Positions 15,972 to 23,532 of a stretch of 35,712 bases of DNA are shown here, one piece after another. The notes beneath the pieces were generated by a model. The model was not told the DNA's origin. It searched no databases and was given only the letters and a program-made list of their open reading frames with translations. The position numbers were made by a program, and so were the translations under genes. This DNA is from an uncultured Faecalibacterium sp. (lineage in GTDB: Bacteria; Bacillota; Clostridia; Oscillospirales; Ruminococcaceae). The first letter of the stretch is position 1, and each line of letters begins with the position of its first letter. Location: the NCBI GenBank assembly GCA_934512105.1, contig CAKSWQ010000024.1, positions 1 through 35,712 on the forward strand. The letters are read 5' to 3'.

Positions 15972-16657
15972 GCCGGCCTGACCGGAAAAGAATGGAGCAT
16001 ACGAACGTGAAAATTCTTGCCATCTCAGATGTCCCGTCCAAGGCGCTGTGGGACTATGACACCCGTGCCCGGCTGGAAGGCATCGACCTGATCCTCTCCT
16101 GCGGGGATCTGCCCAAAAAATATCTGGAATATCTCACAAACTTTACCGCTGCGCCCATTCTGTATGTGCACGGCAACCACGACGGCAGCTACCAGACCGA
16201 GGGGGAGCCCGGCGGCTGCATCTGCGTGGACGATCAGGTGTACACATGGAAGGGCCTGCGCATCATGGGGCTGGGGGGCTGTCAGCGCTATAACAGGGAG
16301 GACACCTACCAGTACACCGAGCACGAAATGCGCCGCCGTGCGCACAAGCTGGAGCATCAGGCGCACAAAAAAGGCGGCATCGACCTGCTGCTGACCCACG
16401 CCCCGGCAAAAGGGCTGAACGACGGGGACGACCGTGCCCACAAGGGCTTCGAGTGTTTTAACGAGCTTCTGGATGAGTACCAGCCTAAGTGGTTCATCCA
16501 CGGGCACATACATCTGAATTATGATGCGAAGCTGCCCCGGGTATGCACCCGCGGCAACACCACCGTTATCAACGCCACCGAGCGTTATGTGTTCGAGATC
16601 CCAGACCCGGACCCGGTCGAAGAGCGCAAGACCCTCTGGCAGATGCTGGGGTTCTGA
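15968..16657 (+). CDS. Metallophosphoesterase, calcineurin-like
   Basis: A 229-residue cytoplasmic phosphoesterase fold protein. Metal-site motifs are CGDLP (GD), VHGNHD (GNHD), LLTHAPAKG and IHGHIHLN (GHxH). The first motif, normally DxH, reads SDVPS, so one metal-binding histidine is missing, as in some clostridial relatives. The start at 15968 overlaps the previous stop; an internal ATG at 15992 (residue 9) is an alternative that would begin MEHTNVK. Coupling to the BMP/ParB-like protein suggests a shared pathway, perhaps nucleotide or phosphodiester turnover, but the substrate is unknown. Confidence 0.85.
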   Translation: MSRPDRKRMEHTNVKILAISDVPSKALWDYDTRARLEGIDLILSCGDLPKKYLEYLTNFTAAPILYVHGNHDGSYQTEGEPGGCICVDDQVYTWKGLRIMGLGGCQRYNREDTYQYTEHEMRRRAHKLEHQAHKKGGIDLLLTHAPAKGLNDGDDRAHKGFECFNELLDEYQPKWFIHGHIHLNYDAKLPRVCTRGNTTVINATERYVFEIPDPDPVEERKTLWQMLGF

Positions 16658-16724
16658 CTGGTTGTCGGCTCTCGAAAAAATGATTTGAAATGCCCGCCGC
16701 CTTTACGACCCTTCCTGTGAAAAT

Positions 16725-16760
16725 GGGATATCGGAACGCCCGCAGGCGTTCCGATATCCC
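16725..16760. terminator. Hairpin with 16-bp perfect stem after the metallophosphoesterase gene
   Basis: GGGATATCGGAACGCC (16725-16740) pairs perfectly with 16745-16760 around the loop CGCA. It lies between convergent genes. The T run is only moderate on either strand. The stem resembles that of the rpiR terminator at 19749-19784. Confidence 0.65.
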
Positions 16761-16834
16761 GAAGTTTAAAATATTTTTTCCTCTGAATATGGCCAAAGCA
16801 TAAGCGGAGGCCATTCAAAATCGTCCCGGCACCA

Positions 16835-16873
16835 AAAGAGGCCGCTGCACAAGCGCTGTGCAGCGGCCTCTTT
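16835..16873. terminator. Bidirectional terminator between convergent genes
   Basis: A perfect 17-bp stem (16835-16851 with 16857-16873) with loop AGCGC and terminal AAAG/CTTT. It lies downstream of the DUF6465 gene on the minus strand and the metallophosphoesterase gene on the plus strand. Confidence 0.8.
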
Positions 16874-16944
16874 GTTTATGGAGCCTTATTGTGGGAATGG
16901 CGGGCGCGGCAGCAGTGCGGTGCCGCCTGCGGCCCTGTGAAAAA

Positions 16945-17235
16945 TTACAGTTCCAGCTTGCCGGAGAATTTGTTGATGACGTAGTAGGCTGCGCCCTCCT
17001 CGGGCTTGACGTACACCTTGCAGGACTGCACGCCGACCTTGTGGGTGGTGCGGTAGTCTGCCTTGGCGCGGTCGATGATGTCGGTGATGTTGTACTGCTC
17101 ACCGCCCATCTCTACATACAGCTCGGGTGCCAGCGGCGGGCGGCCGCGGCGGGCGGGAGCCTTGGTGGATTTGCGGGTCTTGCCCTCGGCAGCCGGAGCT
17201 TCGGCTGCGGGAGCAGAAACTTTCTTTTCAGGCAT
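16945..17235 (-). CDS. DUF6465 family protein with AT-hook-like N-terminus
   Basis: A 96-residue basic protein. Residues 1-30 are Ala/Lys-rich with ARRGRPPL, an AT-hook-like core (RGRP) that could enter the minor groove of DNA. The rest (about 38-96) is the compact DUF6465 domain, with LYVEMGGEQYNITDII and KVYVKPEEGAAYYVIN. The family is widespread in Clostridia without a known function; a nucleoid-associated or DNA-binding role is a guess from the basic tail. The start is the ATG at 17235 with AAGGAAGG upstream; the longer open frame has no support. Confidence 0.8.
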   Translation of the reverse strand: MPEKKVSAPAAEAPAAEGKTRKSTKAPARRGRPPLAPELYVEMGGEQYNITDIIDRAKADYRTTHKVGVQSCKVYVKPEEGAAYYVINKFSGKLEL

Positions 17236-17398
17236 AATGCATAACCTTCCTTCTGTATTTGATCTGGTGCAGCGGGGCTGCACCGGCGGGCTCCAATGAT
17301 CTATCGTAAGGCAGAAGCGGCGCAGAAAGCACAGACCCAGCTGCCCCATACGAACCGATACGGAAATGTTTGCGTAAAGAAGTTGAACTTATGATTAT
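17236..17398. other. Leader of the DUF6465 gene
   Basis: About 160 bp between the predicted promoter and the gene. No known riboswitch or T-box pattern was recognised. Its length leaves room for leader regulation. Confidence 0.35.
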
Positions 17399-17427
17399 AT
17401 AATATGTTTTTGAAATTCATTTGTAAA
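17399..17427 (-). promoter_or_regulatory. Candidate promoter of the DUF6465 gene
   Basis: Minus strand TTTACA (17422-17427), 17-bp spacer and TATTAT (17399-17404), in an AT-rich patch. A second TATAAT-like hexamer overlaps just downstream. Confidence 0.5.
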
Positions 17428-17668
17428 GCCTTTTTTATAAAAAACATTGTAAAAACGGTAAGAAACAGCAGAATAAATAGCCGGAGAGGTATTCTGATGC
17501 TCCTTTCTCGGGTATAGTACGACCTTTCGGCAAAACGGACAGCCATTCCCGGAAATGCCGGGCAGCACTGCGGCCACAAATACGGCGGGCAAAAACGACC
17601 TTTTGGGGGGACGGAATAAGGCAGAACGGAACTGTCGGCGCGCGCAGGGGATGCGGCAGATAAAAACA
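17428..17668. other. Intergenic stretch without a recognised feature
   Basis: About 240 bp between the DUF6465 promoter and the hemW terminator. A small CCCGG/CCGGG inverted repeat occurs near 17550, but no gene, RNA or tandem repeat is recognised. Confidence 0.4.
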
Positions 17669-17705
17669 GAAGCTGCCGCACAAAAAACACGGTGCGGCAG
17701 CTTTC
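17669..17705 (-). terminator. hemW terminator
   Basis: GAAGCTGCCGCAC (17669-17681) pairs with GTGCGGCAGCTTTC (17692-17705). On the minus strand CTGTTTTTATC follows, about 65 bp after the hemW stop. On the plus strand TTTTTTG follows, so it may work both ways. Confidence 0.75.
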
Positions 17706-17772
17706 TTTTTTGTTTTGGGTACAAAAGCGCTGTGGTTTTGCTTTACAGTAGTGTTTTCGCTTCGCCTGCTCA

Positions 17773-18855
17773 TCAGAGCAGCTGTGCAAGAATACTGTTT
17801 TGAACAATAAGCCCGGCGGGGGTCAGGGCGAGGGTGCGGCCATCGAAGGTGGCATACCCGGCGTGGACACAGTTTTGAACAAAGGCCAGCTGTGCGGTGG
17901 AAAACTGCCTGCCGTACAGGGTTTTGTAAGCTTCAAGGTCAAGCCCCTTGCGCAGCCGCAGCTGCAAGATCAGGTAGTCCTCTGCACCGCAGCTGCCGTC
18001 CATGATGGGTGCGGCGGCGTCCTGCAGAAAGGCGGCGGTGTCCGGCGCGTAGCAGAACCGTTTGCCGCCCATGCAGGAGTGCGCCGCAGGGCCAAGGCCC
18101 AGATAATCACCGCAGTCCCAGTAGATAAGGTTGTGGCGGCCCTCATAGCCCGGCTTTGCAAAGTTGGAGATCTCGTACTGGCGGTAGCCGTGATGCTCCA
18201 GCTGTTCCACCGCGTAGAGGTAGAAATCGGCGGCTTCATCGCTTGTGGGCAGACCCTCCGGCGGGTGCTTGCCGAAGGCAGAGTCCGGCTCGATCTTTAA
18301 AAGGTAAGCCGAGATGTGGGTGGCGCCGCCTTTTTCGATCAGCTCCAGTGTCTCGTCAAACTCGGCCTGCGTATAATGGGGCAGCGCCAGCATGATATCG
18401 CCGCTGATGTTCTCGAACCCGGCGCGCCGGGCAGCGGCAAAGGCCGCCCGCGCCTGTTTGGCGCTGTGGGGACGGCCAAGAGTGCGCAGCTGGGTGTCCC
18501 GGGCAGACTGCACCCCGAAGGAGATGCGGTTCACGCCCGCTGCCCGGAAGCCCCGCAGGCTGTCCTCGGTGACGGTCTCCGGGTTTGCCTCCAAGGTGAT
18601 CTCTGCACCGGGCACGGGGTCTGCCGCCCGGATGAGCCGCTCTGCCTGCGCCGGGGTGAGCAGGCTGGGTGTGCCTCCGCCGAAATAGACGGTATCCGGC
18701 CGCAGGGGCGCATCCGGCGCAAAGCGGTGCAGCTCCCGCAGCAGCGCGTCCACATAAACCTCCGGTACGCCCCGCTCCCCGGGGCGGGAGTAAAAATCGC
18801 AGTACCGGCATTTGGAAAAACAGTAGGGAATATGCAGATAAAGTCCAAGGGACAT
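17773..18855 (-). CDS. hemW: HemW-type radical SAM protein (heme chaperone-like)
   Basis: A 360-residue cytoplasmic radical SAM enzyme formerly annotated as oxygen-independent coproporphyrinogen oxidase. Characterised HemW proteins bind heme and an iron-sulfur cluster and do not oxidise coproporphyrinogen. The cluster motif is CFSKCRYCDF (Cys12, Cys16, Cys19), typical of HemW. GGGTPSLL, LEANPE, ISFGVQS and a C-terminal HNLIYWDCGDYLGLGPAA complete the family pattern. The length is normal. The ATG at 18855 has only a weak AAGG upstream. It is transcribed alone, divergent from the YccA gene. Confidence 0.93.
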   Translation of the reverse strand: MSLGLYLHIPYCFSKCRYCDFYSRPGERGVPEVYVDALLRELHRFAPDAPLRPDTVYFGGGTPSLLTPAQAERLIRAADPVPGAEITLEANPETVTEDSLRGFRAAGVNRISFGVQSARDTQLRTLGRPHSAKQARAAFAAARRAGFENISGDIMLALPHYTQAEFDETLELIEKGGATHISAYLLKIEPDSAFGKHPPEGLPTSDEAADFYLYAVEQLEHHGYRQYEISNFAKPGYEGRHNLIYWDCGDYLGLGPAAHSCMGGKRFCYAPDTAAFLQDAAAPIMDGSCGAEDYLILQLRLRKGLDLEAYKTLYGRQFSTAQLAFVQNCVHAGYATFDGRTLALTPAGLIVQNSILAQLL

Positions 18856-18896
18856 ACAATATCACAGCCTTTTTCATGAAACGTTCATTTCTATGC

Positions 18897-18925
18897 AGTA
18901 TACTATATTCCGTAGACCGGAGCAA
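18897..18925 (-). promoter_or_regulatory. hemW promoter with palindromic -10
   Basis: Minus strand TTGCTC (18920-18925), 17-bp spacer and TATACT (18897-18902). The -10 lies in AGTATACT (18897-18904), a perfect palindrome that also reads TATACT on the plus strand towards the YccA gene. The plus strand lacks a good -35. Confidence 0.65.
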
Positions 18926-18964
18926 GAGAGAAATGCTCCGGCAGAATAGACTGGAGGAACCCAG

Positions 18965-19669
18965 ATGAGTTACAACAATTACAACCGTGGCTATGCAGAG
19001 CCTACAATGACCTCGGCTGATTATATGACCCGCACCTACCGCTGGATGGCGCTGGGGCTGCTGGTTACTTTTGCAGCGGCGTTTGTCACAGCGACTACAC
19101 CGCTGTTCTATGTGGTCAACTCGCTGTACCTGCTGTTCACCATTGCCGAGCTGGCGCTGGTGTTTGTGCTGAGCGCCCGGGTGCAGAATATGTCCGTGGG
19201 CGCGGCAAGAGGAGTGTTCTTAGGCTACGCCCTGCTCAACGGCATGGTACTGAGTTATTATTTCCTTGCCTTTGATCTGGGCACGCTGGTGCTGGCCTTC
19301 CTTGCCACCTCGCTGTATTTTGGCCTGATGGCAGTTTACGGCACCACCACCCACAAAGACCTGTCCGGCTGGGGCCCCAAACTGATGATGGCGCTGTTTG
19401 CGTTGATTATCACCGGCTTTGTCGGTGTGCTGTTCGGCATGGGCTTTATGACTACGGTGCTGTACTCCGGCATCGGTCTGGTGGTGTTTATGCTGCTGAC
19501 CGCCTACGACACCCAGAAGCTGAGCCAGATGTACTCCTACTACGCAGGGGACAGCGAGCTGGCAGAAAAGGCTTCCATCTACGGCGCACTGACGCTGTAT
19601 CTGGACTTCATCAACATCTTCCTGTATGTGGTGCGTCTGCTGGGTCTTAACAGCCGCCGCCGCGACTAA
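18965..19669 (+). CDS. Bax inhibitor-1/YccA family membrane protein
   Basis: A 234-residue membrane protein with seven predicted hydrophobic segments, an N-terminal YMTRTYRWMALGLLVTF and a C-terminal half containing TAYDTQKL and GALTLYLDFINIFLYVVRLL, hallmarks of the BI-1/YccA/YetJ family. Members such as YetJ are pH-sensitive calcium leak channels; the role in this organism is unknown. GGAGG precedes the ATG. It is a single gene ended by a strong terminator. Confidence 0.92.
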   Translation: MSYNNYNRGYAEPTMTSADYMTRTYRWMALGLLVTFAAAFVTATTPLFYVVNSLYLLFTIAELALVFVLSARVQNMSVGAARGVFLGYALLNGMVLSYYFLAFDLGTLVLAFLATSLYFGLMAVYGTTTHKDLSGWGPKLMMALFALIITGFVGVLFGMGFMTTVLYSGIGLVVFMLLTAYDTQKLSQMYSYYAGDSELAEKASIYGALTLYLDFINIFLYVVRLLGLNSRRRD

Positions 19670-19701
19670 GCGTACAGCGCTGCAACATCATTGATAAGTT
19701 A

Positions 19702-19739
19702 AAAATCGGTCAGGCCTGCGGGTCTGGCCGATTTTTTTT
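19702..19739 (+). terminator. Terminator of the YccA-family gene
   Basis: AAAATCGGTCAG (19702-19713) pairs with CTGGCCGATTTT (19724-19735), including one G-T pair, and runs into eight T residues. Confidence 0.9.
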
Positions 19740-19748
19740 GCGAAAAAA

Positions 19749-19784
19749 GGGATAACGGAGCATCCGCAGATGCTCCGTTATCCC
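19749..19784 (-). terminator. rpiR terminator
   Basis: A perfect 16-bp stem, GGGATAACGGAGCATC with its complement, around a 4-nt loop. On the minus strand it is followed by TTTTTT, 20 bp after the rpiR stop. It is similar in sequence to the hairpin at 16725-16760. Confidence 0.88.
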
Positions 19785-19803
19785 TGAAATTTTAGGTCGA
19801 TGC

Positions 19804-20649
19804 TCAAATCAGCTTTACGGCCAGAGCCTCGGTGGTGCGCTCCTGCGCCTCGGTGCTGCCGGGCTTGTCGTCCAGAATATACCGCAAAATCAGCACCTCG
19901 GCCACATACAGCACCGCCACCTTGATGGGGATGCTGCCAGAGTCCAGCGGGCTTTCCTGTGCGCCGCACAGCAGCACAAGGTCTGCCAGCTTTGCGCCGG
20001 GGGAGTCCTCGTAGTGGGTGATCAGGATGATCTTTGCGCCGTTGGCCTTGGCGGTGCGCAGGGTCTCCATCAGGTCGCGGGTGGCGCCGGAGTAGGAGAC
20101 GAACAGCACCACATCCTGCTCGGTCATCAGGCTGGCAGCCATGACCTGCATATGGCTGTCGGCAACGGCGCGGAACTTGTTGGTGATGCAGGCGAACCGG
20201 GCGCAGATCTCGTTGGCAGCGGCCATGCTGCCGCCCTGTCCCATGCAGAACACCTGCCGGGCGCTATGCAGCAGCGCCACCGCCTGCTCCACCGCCTGCG
20301 GCGAAAGGGCGTTCTGGGTGCCGTTGATGGCGGTCATGAACAGCGCCGAGGCGTGCTCGCACAAAGTGGCGGTGTCGGCGTCCGGGGCGGGCTCCTGCTG
20401 ATTTACCAGCACGCCGGTGGCGTTGGCCTGCGCCAGCGCAATGCGCATTTCGTGGTAGCCCTCAAAGCCCAGCGCCCGGCAGAAACGGAACACCGTGGCC
20501 TCGGCCACCTGACACTCTCTGGCCAGCGACGATATGGACAGATACTGTGCCTCCGCAGCGTGCTGCACCAGATATTCGGCCACCGTGCGGCCGGATTTTG
20601 TCAGGTCGCCCTGATGCTGCTGCAGCAGCTCCCAAAAATTCGTAGACAT
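19804..20649 (-). CDS. RpiR/MurR-family transcriptional regulator of the sialic acid operon
   Basis: A 281-residue regulator with an N-terminal helix-turn-helix domain (about 1-80; SISSLARECQVAEATVFRFC is the core, then RALGFEGYHEMR) and a C-terminal SIS domain (about 110-260; FCMGQGGSMAAA and SYSGATRDLMETL) that binds phosphosugars. Members next to nan genes sense ManNAc-6-P or GlcNAc-6-P. It is divergent from the sialic acid operon, whose promoter region carries three similar palindromes, so it most likely represses or activates that operon. GAGGAGAAGGAAG precedes the ATG. The symbol nanR is avoided because that name is also used for GntR proteins. Confidence 0.9.
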   Translation of the reverse strand: MSTNFWELLQQHQGDLTKSGRTVAEYLVQHAAEAQYLSISSLARECQVAEATVFRFCRALGFEGYHEMRIALAQANATGVLVNQQEPAPDADTATLCEHASALFMTAINGTQNALSPQAVEQAVALLHSARQVFCMGQGGSMAAANEICARFACITNKFRAVADSHMQVMAASLMTEQDVVLFVSYSGATRDLMETLRTAKANGAKIILITHYEDSPGAKLADLVLLCGAQESPLDSGSIPIKVAVLYVAEVLILRYILDDKPGSTEAQERTTEALAVKLI

Positions 20650-20718
20650 TCTTCCTTCTCCTCACTCGGCCACCGGTGCACTGCCGGTGCCGTTTTGGTG
20701 CTTACCTTCTTATATAAA

Positions 20719-20747
20719 AGTATAAGAGAAACCGCGCCGCTGTGCAA
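20719..20747 (-). promoter_or_regulatory. rpiR promoter
   Basis: Minus strand TTGCAC (20742-20747), 17-bp spacer and TATACT (20719-20724), about 70 bp upstream of the rpiR start. Confidence 0.7.
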
Positions 20748-20823
20748 GAGGCGTAATGACCACATTTTACCCGCCGGTTCTGTGCAGAGGGCACAGTTTT
20801 GGCGGAAAAAACGATTCAAATTG

Positions 20824-20838
20824 TGAAAATGCTTTTCA
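20824..20838. promoter_or_regulatory. Candidate RpiR operator 1
   Basis: TGAAAATGCTTTTCA is a perfect palindrome with a 3-bp centre. It lies upstream of the rpiR promoter, between the divergent genes, and its centre is 33 bp (about three helical turns) from operator 2. Confidence 0.5.
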
Positions 20839-20856
20839 TTTTTACAATTTTTGAAT

Positions 20857-20871
20857 TGAAAGCGATTTTCA
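20857..20871. promoter_or_regulatory. Candidate RpiR operator 2
   Basis: TGAAAGCGATTTTCA matches operator 1 with the same 3-bp centre and one arm mismatch. It also resembles a CcpA cre site but is one base too long for the usual consensus. Confidence 0.45.
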
Positions 20872-21007
20872 AAATGGCGGCGGAAAGTGTACCGTTTTGT
20901 AACTATTTCGACAAGTGAAGTGTGCGAAATTATTGTGTTTTTTCTGATATCCCACAATTTTGTGCAGGCTGCTGGGTTTGAAAATGAAAATTTATGAAAA
21001 GAATGAA

Positions 21008-21036
21008 TAGACAAAATGAAAATTATTTTCTATAAT
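21008..21036 (+). promoter_or_regulatory. Promoter of the sialic acid operon
   Basis: TAGACA (21008-21013), 17-bp spacer and a consensus TATAAT (21031-21036). The spacer holds candidate operator 3. The start lies about 100 bp upstream of the binding protein gene. Confidence 0.85.
21017..21031. promoter_or_regulatory. Candidate RpiR operator 3, within the promoter spacer
   Basis: TGAAAATTATTTTCT contains the 13-bp palindrome GAAAATTATTTTC and sits between the -35 and -10, where a bound repressor would block RNA polymerase. It shares arm sequence and centre length with operators 1 and 2. Confidence 0.5.
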
Positions 21037-21135
21037 TAGGCTACAAACAACGGCTGCGGACACGAGCAGCCGCTACGGAGAAAATGAAGCGCGATCCCCC
21101 GATGGGTCAAAGAAGATGAACAAGGAGAATCTACC

Positions 21136-22491
21136 ATGAAAAACTGCATTTCCCGCCGTTCGTTCCTGAAGGCTGCCGGTATTCTGGGCGCTGCCGGTGC
21201 ACTGGCCGCCTGCGGCGGTTCCTCCTCCACCAGCACTGCTGCTTCCTCCACCGCTTCCTCTGCTGCTGCAAGTACTGCCAGCACCGGCGCAAGCATCAAG
21301 CTGTGGACATACCCCATCGGCGGCTGGGGCAATGACGATACCGTCCAGAACCTGATCTCCAGCTTCAACGCAAAGTACCCCGACATCAAGGTGACCGTGG
21401 AGTATCTGGATTACACCAACGGCGACGATCAGGTGAACACCGCCATCGAGGGCGGCAGCGCACCCGATCTGGTCATGGAAGGCCCCGAGCGTCTGGTGGC
21501 CAACTGGGGTGCCAAGGGTGTTATGGCTCCGCTGAACGACCTGTGGACCGACGATGCCAAGAAGGACATCTACGCTTCTGTGGAGTCTGCCTGCCACAAC
21601 GAGAAGGGCGACTACTACGAGTACCCCCTGTGCATGACCGCACACTGCATGGCCGTGAACATGACCAAGGTCAAGGAAGTGGGCGCTGACCAGTACATCG
21701 ACACCGACAAGCACACCTGGAGCACCGACGGCTTCCTGAAGACCGTGGATGCACTGTACAAGGGCGGCTACGAGAACGTGGCAGCCATCTACTGCAGCGG
21801 TCAGGGCGGCGATCAGGGCACCCGCGCCATCATCAACAATATGTACGGCGGCACCTTTACCGATGCAGCCCACACCAAGTACACCGCCGACTCTGCCGAG
21901 AACATCAAGGCCATTCAGGCTCTGTACGATGCAAAGGGCGTCAACTTCGATCCCTCCATCAACGGCGGCGAGGAGATCACCCTGTTCCGCAACGGCACCC
22001 TGCAGATGGCTTTCTGCTGGAACATTGCACAGCAGCTGAACGCTGACACCGCTGCCGCAGGCCAGACCATCAGCGGCGACGAGATCTTCCCCATGGCATT
22101 CCCCACCGCAAGCGGCGACCCGAAGCTGTGCGGCGGCATCTGGGGCTTCGGCATCTTTGATAACGGCGACGAGGCCAAGATCAAGGCTGCAAAGACCTTT
22201 ATCGAGTTCATCGCTGCCGACCCCTCTCAGGTCAAGGACAGCGTGCTGGCTTCCACCTACTTCCCTGTCCGCACCAGCGTGGGCGATATCTACGCCGGCA
22301 ACGAGGTCATGAGCGAGTACAGCAAGTTCATGGGCTATCTGGGCGACTACTACCAGATCACCCCGGGTTGGACCACTGCCCGTACCGAGTGGTGGAACAT
22401 GCTGCAGCGCGTGGGCTCCGGCGAGGCCGTCGAGACTGCCGTCAAGACCTTTGTGGACAACGCAAACGCAGCCGCTGCTGCTGAGGCATAA
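21136..22491 (+). CDS. ABC importer substrate-binding lipoprotein, predicted sialic acid-specific
   Basis: A 451-residue extracellular solute-binding protein of the large sugar-binding (family 1) type. The N-terminus MKNCISRRSFLKAAG carries a Tat-type twin-arginine motif and ends in a lipobox (ALAAC), followed by a Ser/Thr/Ala-rich linker. The mature part begins IKLWTYPIGGWGNDD. It is the first gene of an operon with two permeases and nanA/nanE/nanK, so it most likely delivers N-acetylneuraminate. Specificity is inferred from context; a related amino sugar is possible. AAGGAG precedes the ATG. Confidence 0.88.
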   Translation: MKNCISRRSFLKAAGILGAAGALAACGGSSSTSTAASSTASSAAASTASTGASIKLWTYPIGGWGNDDTVQNLISSFNAKYPDIKVTVEYLDYTNGDDQVNTAIEGGSAPDLVMEGPERLVANWGAKGVMAPLNDLWTDDAKKDIYASVESACHNEKGDYYEYPLCMTAHCMAVNMTKVKEVGADQYIDTDKHTWSTDGFLKTVDALYKGGYENVAAIYCSGQGGDQGTRAIINNMYGGTFTDAAHTKYTADSAENIKAIQALYDAKGVNFDPSINGGEEITLFRNGTLQMAFCWNIAQQLNADTAAAGQTISGDEIFPMAFPTASGDPKLCGGIWGFGIFDNGDEAKIKAAKTFIEFIAADPSQVKDSVLASTYFPVRTSVGDIYAGNEVMSEYSKFMGYLGDYYQITPGWTTARTEWWNMLQRVGSGEAVETAVKTFVDNANAAAAAEA

Positions 22492-22529
22492 GCGCTGCTT
22501 TTTCTGAACTGCATCACAGCTGAACCGCA

Positions 22530-22564
22530 AGGCCCCTTCCTCCGGGTGAGGGAGGGGCCTTTTT
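22530..22564 (+). terminator. Attenuating terminator between binding protein and permease genes
   Basis: AGGCCCCTTCCTC (22530-22542) pairs with GAGGGAGGGGCCT (22548-22560) and ends in TTTTT. It lies inside the operon, so partial termination probably gives excess binding protein. Confidence 0.82.
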
Positions 22565-22594
22565 ACGGAAAAACACTCTCAAACGAAAGGTCTG

Positions 22595-23518
22595 GTGATC
22601 CTCTTGGCTGCAAAGACGGCAATGAAAGAGCCCAAACGCAGCAGTGCGCTGGTACGGCGCGAAACCTTCGCCTCCTACTGCTTTCTGCTGCCCAGCCTGA
22701 TCTTCTTTCTGGGCTTCGTCATCTACCCCATGATCCTCTGCGTGGTGACCAGCTTCTTTGACTCCACCATGAACCGCGCGGATATCTTTGTGGGTCTGGC
22801 AAACTACAAGACCCTGTTTACCGACCCCATCTTCCTTGGTGCATTAAAGAACACCTTCGTCATCGTCATTGTGTCGGTGCCCATCACCTGCATCTTTTCG
22901 CTGTGGGTGTCCTCCGCCATCGTAGACCTGCCGGAGTGGGCGACAAGCCTTTTCCGCTGCGTGTTCTACCTGCCCGTGGTCACCGGCTCGGTCGCCGTTA
23001 CCGTGGTGTGGAAGTGGATGTACAACAACTACTACGGCATCTTCAACTATCTGGGCAAGAGCCTTGGTATTCTGGACAAAAACATCAACTGGCTGGGTGA
23101 CGAGCGGTTCGCACTGGGCTGTATCATCCTGATTTTGCTCACCACCTCTGTGGGTCAGCCCATCGTGCTGTATGTCTCGGCACTGGGCAACGTGGACCAG
23201 TCCATCGTGGAAGCTGCCGAGGTGGACGGCGCTACCGACTTCCAGTGCTTCTGGAAGATCAAGTGGCCGGCCATTATGCCCACCACCCTGTACATTCTGG
23301 TCATCACCACCATCAACTCCTTCCAGTGCTTTGCACTGATCCAGCTGCTGACCTCCGGCGGCCCCAACCACAAGACCGATACCATTATGTACTACATCTA
23401 CTACACCGCCTTCAAGCAGTACAAGTACGGCTACGGCAACGCCATGGGCGTGGTGCTGGCGGTGATCATCGCCATTCTGTCTGCTGTCCAGTTCAAGCTG
23501 GGCAACAAGGATAATTAA
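22595..23518 (+). CDS. Sugar ABC importer permease 1 (MalF/UgpA type), sialic acid operon
   Basis: A 307-residue inner-membrane permease with six predicted membrane segments. The cytoplasmic EAA loop, EAAEVDGATDFQCFWKIKWP, contacts the ATPase. The GTG at 22595 is preceded by GAAAGG at suitable spacing; the ATG at 22622, giving MKEPKRSS, is an alternative start with a weaker ribosome binding site. It pairs with the next permease. No ATPase gene is present in the operon, so a shared MsmX-type ATPase is likely. Confidence 0.9.
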   Translation: MILLAAKTAMKEPKRSSALVRRETFASYCFLLPSLIFFLGFVIYPMILCVVTSFFDSTMNRADIFVGLANYKTLFTDPIFLGALKNTFVIVIVSVPITCIFSLWVSSAIVDLPEWATSLFRCVFYLPVVTGSVAVTVVWKWMYNNYYGIFNYLGKSLGILDKNINWLGDERFALGCIILILLTTSVGQPIVLYVSALGNVDQSIVEAAEVDGATDFQCFWKIKWPAIMPTTLYILVITTINSFQCFALIQLLTSGGPNHKTDTIMYYIYYTAFKQYKYGYGNAMGVVLAVIIAILSAVQFKLGNKDN

Positions 23519-23532
23519 GGAGGTGCGGAACA

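Noticed and set aside
17301..17807. Minus-strand open frame between hemW and the DUF6465 gene
   Set aside because: It crosses a terminator and promoter, lacks a start signal and has no family character.
20856..20872. CcpA cre site
   Set aside because: It resembles the cre pattern but is one base longer, and the same spacing recurs in two other palindromes, favouring a local regulator.
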